Assembly (NCBI RefSeq): GCF_037203705.1
Contig: NZ_JBBCAT010000003.1
Span: forward strand, 551,994-615,993
DNA: 64,000 nt
From: Prosthecomicrobium sp. N25
GTDB lineage: Bacteria; Pseudomonadota; Alphaproteobacteria; Rhizobiales; Ancalomicrobiaceae
Direction: 5' to 3'
Positions 34,398-41,593 of the stretch are shown one piece after another (within the stretch, counting starts at the first letter, position 1; each line of letters opens with the position of its first letter). The notes under the pieces were generated by a model, which saw only the letters and a list, made by a program, of their open reading frames with translations, had not been told where the DNA came from and ran no database searches. Made by a program: the position numbers and the translations under genes.

Positions 34398-35477
34398 ATG
34401 TCGGCCCCGAGCGTCGCAACCATCGGCATCCTGGGCGGCGGCCAGCTCGGCCGCATGCTGGCCCTCGCCGCCGCCAAGCTCGGCCTCTCCACCCGCGTGC
34501 TCTGCCCCGACCCGAGGAGCCCAGCCTTCGAGGTCGCGCGGGACCACGTCGTCGCGGACTACGACGACGAGGCCGCCCTCGCCCGCTTCGCCGAGGGGGT
34601 CGACGTCGTCACCTACGAGTTCGAGAACGTCCCCGCCGCCACGGCCGCCTTCCTGGCCGCCCGCGTCCCCGTGCGGCCCGGCCTCGGCGCGCTCGAGGTC
34701 GCCCAGGACCGCCTGTCCGAGAAGACATTCCTCAACGGCCTCGGCATCCCGACCGCCCCGTTCCGGGCCGTCGACGACCTCGCCCAGCTCCGCCTCGCCC
34801 TCGCCGAACTCGGCTACCCCGCGGTCCTGAAGACCCGCCGCTTCGGCTACGACGGCAAGGGCCAGGCGAAGATCGCCCGCCCGGAGGACGCCGAGACGGC
34901 GCTGGCCGCCATGAAGGGGCACGCCGCCATCCTGGAGGGTTGGGTGCCCTTCGCCCGCGAGGTCTCGATCCTGACCGCCCGTGCGCTCGACGGCAGCCTC
35001 GCCTCCTTCGACGTGCCGGAGAACGAGCACCGCGACCACATCCTGAAGTTCTCGCGGGTCCCCGCCCATATCCGCCCGGCGACCGCCGAGGCCGCCCGGG
35101 CGATCGGCGAGCGGGTCGCCACCGCGCTCGACTATGTCGGCGTCCTCGCCGTCGAGCTCTTCGTCGTCGAGGACGAGACCGGCGAGCGCCTCGTGGCCAA
35201 CGAGATCGCGCCGCGCGTCCACAATTCGGGCCACTGGACCGAGACCGCCTGCGTGGTCTCGCAGTTCGAGGCGCACCTGCGCTGCGTGGCGGGCCTGCCG
35301 CTCGCCAGTCTCGCGCGCCACTCGGACGTGGTGATGGAAAACCTCATCGGCGACGAGGCGGCGCGGGCCCCCGCGATCCTCGCCGAGGCCGGCGCCGCCC
35401 TGCATCTCTACGGCAAGCACGAGACGCGCCCGGGCCGCAAGATGGGCCACGTGAACCGCATCCGGCCGCGCGCGTGA
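34398..35477 (+). CDS. purK: N5-carboxyaminoimidazole ribonucleotide synthase
   Basis: A 359-residue ATP-grasp enzyme that carboxylates AIR with bicarbonate and ATP to N5-CAIR, the substrate of PurE. It begins IGILGGGQLGRMLALAA, followed by VDVVTYEFENVP, the ATP-binding VLKTRRFGYDGKGQ, EVSILTARALDG, VELFVVEDE and the ATP-grasp NEIAPRVHNSGHWT. All key segments are present and the length is normal. The ATG at 34398 (MSAPSVATIG) follows the purE stop by 7 bp, so expression is coupled to purE. Confidence 0.96.
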   Translation: MSAPSVATIGILGGGQLGRMLALAAAKLGLSTRVLCPDPRSPAFEVARDHVVADYDDEAALARFAEGVDVVTYEFENVPAATAAFLAARVPVRPGLGALEVAQDRLSEKTFLNGLGIPTAPFRAVDDLAQLRLALAELGYPAVLKTRRFGYDGKGQAKIARPEDAETALAAMKGHAAILEGWVPFAREVSILTARALDGSLASFDVPENEHRDHILKFSRVPAHIRPATAEAARAIGERVATALDYVGVLAVELFVVEDETGERLVANEIAPRVHNSGHWTETACVVSQFEAHLRCVAGLPLASLARHSDVVMENLIGDEAARAPAILAEAGAALHLYGKHETRPGRKMGHVNRIRPRA

Positions 35478-35614
35478 GAAGGCCGCGATCGGGCCGAGAG
35501 CCATGGACAGGGCCGATCGATTCTGCTAGCTAGGCGCCACTTTGGCGACGCTCCGGCGGCGCAGGGGAGCTTTTCCCCGCCTCAACCCCATCTGCAAAGA
35601 CAAGGGATCCACGC

Positions 35615-35857
35615 GTGCAGGTTCTCGTTCGCGACAACAATGTCGACCAGGCTCTGAAGGCCCTCAAGAAGAAGATGCAGCGCGAGGGCATCTTCCGGGA
35701 GATGAAGCTCCGCGGCCACTACGAGAAGCCCTCCGAGAAGAAGGCGCGCGAGAAGGCCGAGGCCGTCCGCCGCGCCCGCAAGCTGGCCCGCAAGCGTGCC
35801 CAGCGCGAAGGCCTGATCCCGGGCAAGCCGGCGACCACGCCCGGCGCCAAGCGCTGA
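35615..35857 (+). CDS. rpsU: 30S ribosomal protein S21
   Basis: An 80-residue basic protein of the small ribosomal subunit, which contacts the mRNA/anti-Shine-Dalgarno region. It begins [20 protein letters not shown], followed by [23 protein letters not shown] and an Arg/Lys-rich tail, which is typical for alphaproteobacteria. Translation starts at GTG 35615, with AAGGGA about 7 bases upstream. The gene has its own strong terminator at 35902. The rest of the 137 bp back to purK should hold its promoter. Confidence 0.97.
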   Translation: MQVLVRDNNVDQALKALKKKMQREGIFREMKLRGHYEKPSEKKAREKAEAVRRARKLARKRAQREGLIPGKPATTPGAKR

Positions 35858-35901
35858 TCCGCGGGGGCTCGCCGGGAGCCCGTCCCGCACCGCCGACGCT
35901 G

Positions 35902-35934
35902 AACCGTGCCGCCCCGAGGGCCGCACGGTTTTCG
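35902..35934 (+). terminator. intrinsic terminator of rpsU
   Basis: AACCGTGC (35902-35909) and GCACGGTT (35923-35930) form a perfect 8-bp stem, with an inner GCCC/GGGC stem, followed by TTTTC. It lies 44 bp after the rpsU stop codon. The remaining 233 bases to the TPR gene show nothing recognisable. Confidence 0.85.
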
Positions 35935-36167
35935 CATTGCGCCCGGTCCGTCGTCGCGCACCGTGGCGCCGTTGCGACACGCTCCGCAGTCCGTGTCACG
36001 AGACCGTCATCCGCCCCGGCTCGGACACGATCGTCTGCTGCGGTGGCCCGCTCCCGGATGTGCCGTCCGGTGCCGTGCGCCGCGGCAGGACGGCAGCCGA
36101 GGGGACCCGTGCCGAGCCGGCCTCGGAGCCGGAAGCCTGCCTAGCCCGCCGAGACCCGGAGACCGCC

Positions 36168-37046
36168 GTGCCCCCGACCGCCGATCCCTCGCCGTCCCGC
36201 CGCGCCGCGCCGGGCCGTCTCCTGGCCGCCGGCCTCGCACTGGCGCTCGCGACGGGGCTCGCGGGCTGCGGCGCCAACTTCGGATCCGTCGGCGGTCCGA
36301 CCGGCAACCTCGCCGATCCGGACGGGGCCGGCGGGTCGCAGGCCAATATCGCCTCCCTGAGCGAAGTCGTCCGCGCCAACCCGCGCGATGCCGGCGCCCT
36401 GAACATCCGCGGCACGGCCTATGCGCGCGCCGGGGCCAACAACGAGGCGCTCGCCGACTTCTCCGCCGCCCTGACGATCGACCCGACGCTGCACCAGGCC
36501 TATGCCAACCGCGCCCTCGTCCTGCGCCGGCTCGGCAAGTACGACCTCGCCTTGCAGGACTACACCAAGGCGATCGAGCTGAAGCCGGACTACGACCAGG
36601 CCTATGTCGGCCGCGCGAACGTCTTCCGGCAGACCGGCCGTGTCGACGCCGCCCTCGGGGACTTCGCCGCAGCCATCCAGATCAACCCGCAGAACCCGGG
36701 GGCCTATCACGACCGCGGCCTGATCCATCAGCTCCGCGGCGACCACCAGGCCGCCATTTCGGATTTTTCCGCCGCGATCGAGCGGGATTCGACCGCCCCC
36801 GAGCCCTTCAACGGGCGTGGCCTCTCCAAGCTCGCCACCGGCGACGCGAAGGGGGCCCTCGACGACTTCAACGCCGCGCTGACCATCAACAAGGACTACG
36901 CCGACGCCTGGTTGAACCGCGGCATCACGCAGGAGCAGCTCGGCGACCGGGAGGGCGCCCGCGCCGCCTGCCAGCGGGCCCTCGCCCTCGCCCCCGGATC
37001 GACCGTCGCGCGCAGCTGCCTCCAGCGAACGGGCGGCGTGCTCTGA
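36168..37046 (+). CDS. TPR-repeat lipoprotein
   Basis: A 292-residue envelope lipoprotein. A GTG at 36168 with GGAG about 7 bases upstream gives a short basic stretch, a hydrophobic helix (LLAAGLALALATG) and the lipobox LAGC with Cys at about residue 34. Six or seven TPR units then follow, such as AGALNIRGTAYARAGANNEA, HQAYANRALVLRRLGKYDLA, DQAYVGRANVFRQTGRVDAA and ADAWLNRGITQEQLGDREGA. These form a helical scaffold for protein contacts, probably at the outer or inner membrane face in the periplasm. The protein resembles the NlpI-like/Tol-Pal-neighbourhood TPR lipoproteins of alphaproteobacteria, but a partner cannot be named. The larger open frame beginning at 35937 overlaps the rpsU downstream region and has no signal of its own. 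Confidence 0.85.
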   Translation: MPPTADPSPSRRAAPGRLLAAGLALALATGLAGCGANFGSVGGPTGNLADPDGAGGSQANIASLSEVVRANPRDAGALNIRGTAYARAGANNEALADFSAALTIDPTLHQAYANRALVLRRLGKYDLALQDYTKAIELKPDYDQAYVGRANVFRQTGRVDAALGDFAAAIQINPQNPGAYHDRGLIHQLRGDHQAAISDFSAAIERDSTAPEPFNGRGLSKLATGDAKGALDDFNAALTINKDYADAWLNRGITQEQLGDREGARAACQRALALAPGSTVARSCLQRTGGVL

Positions 37047-37110
37047 TCCTCGATCTCGCCCCGGTTGGCGAAGCGCTGCCGTCCGCGGGCGCAACGACGT
37101 ATGTCTTTTA

Positions 37111-37120
37111 GCATATATGC
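37111..37120. promoter_or_regulatory. AT-rich palindrome upstream of the methyltransferase gene
   Basis: GCATATATGC is a perfect 10-bp palindrome inside a short AT-rich island. It lies between the TPR gene and the sugar methyltransferase gene and could be an operator or a -10-like element; TTGACA occurs nearby at 37135. Confidence 0.3.
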
Positions 37121-37216
37121 GGACGTCCTCGGTTTTGACATCATCACGCTGAGGAACGAGTAACTGCCATTGATGCCCGGGGCTGTTGCGGGCGGGTAGA
37201 GACCAAGCGAAATGCA

Positions 37217-37255
37217 GCGCCCAGGGCGGCCTCGAGGACGAGCCGCCCTGGGCGC
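37217..37255 (+). promoter_or_regulatory. strong 14-bp hairpin in the leader of the methyltransferase gene
   Basis: GCGCCCAGGGCGGC (37217-37230) and GCCGCCCTGGGCGC (37242-37255) are perfect inverted complements around an 11-base loop, ending 32 bases before the ATG at 37288. No T tract follows. It may act as an attenuator, an mRNA-stability stem, or the terminator of the upstream TPR gene. Confidence 0.5.
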
Positions 37256-37287
37256 CATCGAGATAGAAACCGGAGCTCGAACCACCC

Positions 37288-38517
37288 ATGGACCGGCTGA
37301 CGTCCTGTCGCGCCTGCCTTGCCGCCGACCCCCATCTCTTCATGCCCCTGGGCAATCATTCGCCCGCACAGATGCTGATCAGGCCCGAGGACCTGGACAA
37401 GCCCCAGCCCAGCTTTCCGCTGAACGCACAGGTCTGCCTCGAATGCGGGTTGATCCAGGTCGCCGACCAGATCCCGGCCGGCTTCTTCCGCCACTATCTC
37501 TACGTTCCCTCCGGGGCCGCGACCATGCACCGGCATTTCGGTGAGCTTGCCGGCGTGCTCGCCGCCAAGGCCGGCCCGGACGGACTGATCGTGGACATCG
37601 GCTGCAACGACGGCCTGCTGCTCGCCGCTTGCAACGCGCTCGGGGCCAAGACCCTCGGCATCGATCCGGCCGAGAACATCGCCGAGATCGCGCGCGGGCG
37701 CGGCGTGAAGGTTCACGTCAGCTACTTCGACCCCGACACCGCCCAGGAGATCCACGACCGGCACGGCGCCGCGAAGGTCATCGTCACGACGAACACCTTC
37801 AACCACATCGGCGACCTGCACACCTTCATGCGCGGCATCGTCCGCCTGCTCGCCCCGGACGGCGTCTTCGTCATCGAGGTGCCGCGCGCCAAGGAACTCC
37901 TCGAGCACAACGAGTTCGAGAACATCTACCACGAGCACGTCTCGGAGTTCAGCCTGCTCTCGATGGTCAAGCTGGGCGCCTTCTTCGACCTCGAGGTGAC
38001 CGACGTCCATCACTTCCCCAACATCCACGGCGGCTCCATGCGGGTCTTCCTGACCCGCAAGAGCGCCGGGGTGCCCGCAGCGCCGGTCGTCCGCGCCATG
38101 CTGGACGAGGAGCGCGAGGCCGGCATGCTCGATCCGGAGAGCTATGCGGCGCTCGTCCGCAAGGTCGACGCCATGGGCGCCGAGATCCGCGCCATGCTGG
38201 ACGACATGAAGGCGCGCGGCCTGAAGATCGCCGGCTACGGCGCCTCCGCGCGCGGGAACACGCTGATCACCTACTTCGGCATCGACAAGAAGTACCTGGA
38301 TTTCCTGGTCGACAAGAACCCGCTGAAGCACGGGCTCTATTCGCCCAATACCCGGATCCCGATCAAGCCCGTCGAGGCCCTGGAGACCGAGAAGCCCGAC
38401 GTCCTCTTCGTGCTCGCCTGGAACTTCTTCGAGGAGATCAAGGAGCAGCAGCAGGCCTTCCTGGCCCGCGGCGGCAAGTTCCTGGTCCCGCTTCCCACGC
38501 CGCGCATCGTCGGCTAG
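37288..38517 (+). CDS. SAM-dependent sugar C-methyltransferase (Methyltransf_13/14 type)
   Basis: A 409-residue enzyme of the TylC3/NovU group, which C-methylates a nucleotide-linked keto sugar. The N-terminal zinc finger uses CRAC (Cys 7 and 10) and CLEC (Cys 50 and 53). The SAM site is VDIGCNDGLLLAAC near 101, followed by TTNTFNHIGDLHTFM, VFVIEVPRAKELL and the HVSEFSL and FPNIHGGSMRVF segments. The C-terminal Methyltransf_14 domain contains IAGYGASARGNTLITYFG. The likely product is a branched sugar for surface polysaccharide or a secondary metabolite. It is followed at 38636 by an SDR protein, probably in one operon for sugar modification. A strong hairpin lies in its leader. Confidence 0.87.
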   Translation: MDRLTSCRACLAADPHLFMPLGNHSPAQMLIRPEDLDKPQPSFPLNAQVCLECGLIQVADQIPAGFFRHYLYVPSGAATMHRHFGELAGVLAAKAGPDGLIVDIGCNDGLLLAACNALGAKTLGIDPAENIAEIARGRGVKVHVSYFDPDTAQEIHDRHGAAKVIVTTNTFNHIGDLHTFMRGIVRLLAPDGVFVIEVPRAKELLEHNEFENIYHEHVSEFSLLSMVKLGAFFDLEVTDVHHFPNIHGGSMRVFLTRKSAGVPAAPVVRAMLDEEREAGMLDPESYAALVRKVDAMGAEIRAMLDDMKARGLKIAGYGASARGNTLITYFGIDKKYLDFLVDKNPLKHGLYSPNTRIPIKPVEALETEKPDVLFVLAWNFFEEIKEQQQAFLARGGKFLVPLPTPRIVG

Positions 38518-38529
38518 AGCAGGACCGTA

Positions 38530-38555
38530 CCGGCCGGAGCCCCGCCTCCGGCCGG
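38530..38555. repeat. 10-bp perfect inverted repeat (hairpin)
   Basis: CCGGCCGGAG (38530-38539) and CTCCGGCCGG (38546-38555) flank a 6-base loop, 12 bp after the methyltransferase stop codon. It is a GC-rich stem without a T tract; it may slow decay of the upstream message or end transcription weakly before the SDR gene. Confidence 0.6.
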
Positions 38556-38635
38556 ACGCGGGACCACGACGTCGTCCCGGGACCGGCCGCCCTACCCGCC
38601 GCGGCCGCCCGGGACATGCGGCGCGACGAGGCGAG

Positions 38636-39610
38636 ATGGCGCGTATCCTGATCACGGGGGCCGGCGGCTTCGTCGGCTCCCATCTCGCCGCCGCCTGCGT
38701 CCGGCGGGGCGACGACGTTCACGTCCTGCTGCGTGCCTCCACCGGCCTCGGCCGGCTCGAGCCCATCCTCGACCGCATCACCGTCCACCGGCTCGACCTC
38801 GGCGCCGAGCCGGACCTCGTCCGCTGCCTGGCCGCGATAGGGCCGGACGGCATCTACCATCTCGCCAGTGCCACCCGGCGCCGGGAGGACCCGGACCTGG
38901 GGGACGCCGCCGCGAGCGTCGCCGACGACGTCCTCCCCCTGCTCGGCCTCGTCCGCGCCGCCGCCCTGGCGCCGCGTCCGCCCGCCTTCCTGGTGCGGGC
39001 CGGAACCCTGGCGGAGTACGGTCCTGTCGCGGTGCCCTACCGGGAAGACAGGCGCGAGGCGCCGGCCGGGGTCTACGGTGCCAGCATGCTGGCGGCGACC
39101 CATCTTCTCGCCGCGCTCCAGCCCCGCCTGCCCTTTCCCGTCGCCACCGCCCGCCTCGCCCTCGTGTACGGACCGGGCCAGTCGCCGGAGTTCCTGATCC
39201 CGCGCATGATCCGGGACTGTCTGGACCGCATCCCGGTCACCATCCGCCATCCCATGGACCGTCGCGACCTCATCCACGTCGACGACGCGGTCGCCGGCCT
39301 GCTGGCGCTCGGCGACGCCGGGCTGCCCGGCCCAGTCCTCGTCAACCTGTGCAGCGGGGTGGCGCCGACGATGCGGGCGGTCGCCGAGACCCTGCGCCGG
39401 ATCATGGGCGCGCCGGACTCGGCCTTCCTGTGGGGAGCCGACGGGTCCGCCTCGCCGGTGCCGAACCTGCGTGGCTCGCCGGCTCGCGCCCGACGCCTGC
39501 TGGGCTGGCGCTGCGGGATCGGCCTGACACGCGGGCTGGAAGCGACGGTGCTCGCCTTCACGGCGGAACGCGCCGCGCCGGATCCGAGCCGAGCGCCGGC
39601 GACCCGTTAG
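38636..39610 (+). CDS. extended SDR (NAD-dependent epimerase-like) lacking the catalytic lysine
   Basis: A 324-residue protein with the nucleotide-sugar epimerase fold: ILITGAGGFVGSHLAA for NAD(P) binding, IYHLASAT, then RLALVYGPGQSPEFLIP, DRRDLIHVDDAVAGLLAL and LLGWR. The active-site YxxxK of the family is replaced: VYGASML puts Tyr at about 147 but Met at about 151, where Lys is expected. The segment that normally reads SSxxVYG is here AGTLAEYG. The substitution is in frame and the rest of the protein is intact. It may be a non-catalytic binder, or have an altered chemistry, possibly acting on the product of the methyltransferase. The gene is 118 bp downstream of that gene. Confidence 0.82.
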   Translation: MARILITGAGGFVGSHLAAACVRRGDDVHVLLRASTGLGRLEPILDRITVHRLDLGAEPDLVRCLAAIGPDGIYHLASATRRREDPDLGDAAASVADDVLPLLGLVRAAALAPRPPAFLVRAGTLAEYGPVAVPYREDRREAPAGVYGASMLAATHLLAALQPRLPFPVATARLALVYGPGQSPEFLIPRMIRDCLDRIPVTIRHPMDRRDLIHVDDAVAGLLALGDAGLPGPVLVNLCSGVAPTMRAVAETLRRIMGAPDSAFLWGADGSASPVPNLRGSPARARRLLGWRCGIGLTRGLEATVLAFTAERAAPDPSRAPATR

Positions 39611-39638
39611 GCGCCGGCGGGCCGCCGCGCCGCCTTGG

Positions 39639-41384
39639 TCATTCCGTCCGCATCACCACGAGCGCGATGACGGCCGGGCCCGAGAAGCGGTCGGACCGCA
39701 GGTCGCCGCCGGGTCCGCCGCCGAAGCCCGACATGACGAGGTGGGGCGGCTTGGCGAGGAGCTGCGGCAAGTGCTCCTGGTCCGGGTGCACGAGCACGCC
39801 GAAGCCGGCCATGCGGGTGTTGCTGGTCGAGTCCATCAGCCGAGCCTCGGGGCTCGCGGCGCCGCTGCCCACGAGGCGGGCGAGCGGGTCCGTCCGGTCG
39901 CCCTTCGGCGCGGAGCGGGCCGCCGCGGCCGCGCGCGTCGCGTCGGACGCGGGTGCCCCGGGCTGGACGGCCGCCGAGGGCGGCAGGGAGGCGAGCACGA
40001 GGCCGGCGCCGGCGGCGCGCGACACGCTCGTGCCCGCGCGCGGCTCGATGCCGGCGGCCTGGAACGGATCCGGCTTGGCGGCGGGCGGCGGCGCGTAGCC
40101 GAGGGGCCCCGGTCCCGGCGGCGCGGGCGGCGGAGCCAGGACCGCGACCGCGTCGGCCACGCCCGTCGAAGCCGGCTTGGCGCGCGGCTGGACCGCGGCC
40201 GTCTGGTCGAGGGCGGCGACCACGGTGTTGGATCCCGGCTTGGCGGCCGGCACGGGAACGTCGACGGGCGTCGCGGCGGCGACCGGACCGGGCTGGCCCT
40301 GCGGGCCCTGCACCCAGCCGGGCGGGAGCCCGTTTCCTGTGGCCGCGGGAGGCGCGGCGGCGATCAGGGACCCCGGGGCGCGCGGCGCGGCCTGCGGCAC
40401 CGGCAGGGCGACGAGCGATCCCGGCGCGGGGGGCGCGGGCGGCGGCGGCACGGCGGTCGCGGACGCCACGACCGGTCCCTTGGGCGGGGGAGGTGGCGGC
40501 GGCACGAATTTCTCGCCCTCCTCCTCGGCCAGCGCCACCTTGGCGGGCGAGCCGGCGGGCAGCGGCCCCTGGCGGAGCTCCTGCGGACGCGGCGCGGCGC
40601 GCGGGACGGCGCCCTCCTCGTCGTCGTCCTCCGCCTGTGGTGCGGCGGACCCGCCGCCGAAGATCGCGGCGAAGATGGAGCGGCCCGAGCCGGAGCCCGA
40701 TGCGCTCGCCACCGCGGTCTCGCCACGGCCCTTGCGCGCCGCGACTTCGGCCAGCGCCTCCTCGTAGCGCGGCAGCGGTGCCCCGTCGGCCGGCAGGTGG
40801 GCGGTCTTGCCGTCCGGGAACAGCCGGACGAGCTGGTCGCGGGTCATCCGCGGCCAGGCGCGCACGTTGCCCGTGTCCATGTGGACGAAGGGCGAGCCGG
40901 ACGTCGGGTAGAAGCCGACCCCGCCGAACTGCTGCTTCATGCCGATCCCGCGCAGCCGGTCGAGCGGCACGTCCGGGAGGTAGAAGTCCATGGCCCGGCC
41001 GAGCATGTGCTGGCTGAACTTGGCGACGCCGCGCGAGCGGGACCGGAGCGCATTGTTGGTCGCAGGCGAGCGGTAGCCGGAGACGATGTGGATCGGCTGG
41101 GCCGACCCGGACTCGCGGTAGACCTCGTAGATGAGGTCGAACAGCTGCGGGTCCATCTTGGTCGACTCGTTGCGGCGCCAGTCGCGCAGCATCCGGTTCA
41201 GTTCCCGCAACCCGTTCGGGTCGAACTGGCCGTCCCGCTTGAAGACGATGGTGGCCCGTTCCTGCGTGTGCGTGTTGAGGAGCGAGAGGGCCCGGGTCTC
41301 GGCCCCCGCGGCCGACGCGGAGGCGAGCACGACGAGAGCGCCGAGGAGGGCGGGCGTCCGGTTCAGACGGATTTCACGGGACAT
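39639..41384 (-). CDS. exported M15/DUF882-type peptidase with long Pro/Ala-rich region
   Basis: A 581-residue exported protein. Residues about 1-30 form a signal peptide (LGALVVLASASAAGA). Residues about 30-210 are the peptidase-M15-like/DUF882 domain: ELNRMLRDWRRNE, IHIVSGYRSPATNNALRS, the zinc-ligand-like SQHMLGRAMDF, and GVGFYPTSGSPFVHMDTG with a second His-Asp. The family includes D,D- and L,D-carboxypeptidases that trim peptidoglycan peptides. The middle 300 residues are low-complexity Pro/Ala/Gly, likely a wall-spanning or flexible linker. A short C-terminal domain (MAGFGVLVHPDQEHLPQ, VMSGFGGG) follows, without a known role. The ATG is at 41384 (MSREIRL). It may act with the L,D-transpeptidase encoded next to it. 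Confidence 0.8.
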   Translation of the reverse strand: MSREIRLNRTPALLGALVVLASASAAGAETRALSLLNTHTQERATIVFKRDGQFDPNGLRELNRMLRDWRRNESTKMDPQLFDLIYEVYRESGSAQPIHIVSGYRSPATNNALRSRSRGVAKFSQHMLGRAMDFYLPDVPLDRLRGIGMKQQFGGVGFYPTSGSPFVHMDTGNVRAWPRMTRDQLVRLFPDGKTAHLPADGAPLPRYEEALAEVAARKGRGETAVASASGSGSGRSIFAAIFGGGSAAPQAEDDDEEGAVPRAAPRPQELRQGPLPAGSPAKVALAEEEGEKFVPPPPPPPKGPVVASATAVPPPPAPPAPGSLVALPVPQAAPRAPGSLIAAAPPAATGNGLPPGWVQGPQGQPGPVAAATPVDVPVPAAKPGSNTVVAALDQTAAVQPRAKPASTGVADAVAVLAPPPAPPGPGPLGYAPPPAAKPDPFQAAGIEPRAGTSVSRAAGAGLVLASLPPSAAVQPGAPASDATRAAAAARSAPKGDRTDPLARLVGSGAASPEARLMDSTSNTRMAGFGVLVHPDQEHLPQLLAKPPHLVMSGFGGGPGGDLRSDRFSGPAVIALVVMRTE

Positions 41385-41593
41385 GCGCCTCGCTCGACTT
41401 GGGTCAGCCGTGGACATCCCGGGAGCTATGCAGCGAATCGTGGCCATGCAACGGCGGAGGTCTCCCGGTCGCCCCAAATTCGGACCGACTGGTTAACGAA
41501 CCGTTCACCGTAACGGCGCGCCGCGCGGTCAGCGCCAGGCTGGACGGCGCTCGTGGCGATGCGCGGCCGGACGGGTTTCGGGAACGCCGGACA

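Noticed and set aside
36896..37285. A 129-codon minus-strand frame upstream of the methyltransferase gene.
   Set aside because: It covers the end of the TPR gene and the hairpin leader, has no domain and no ribosome binding site.
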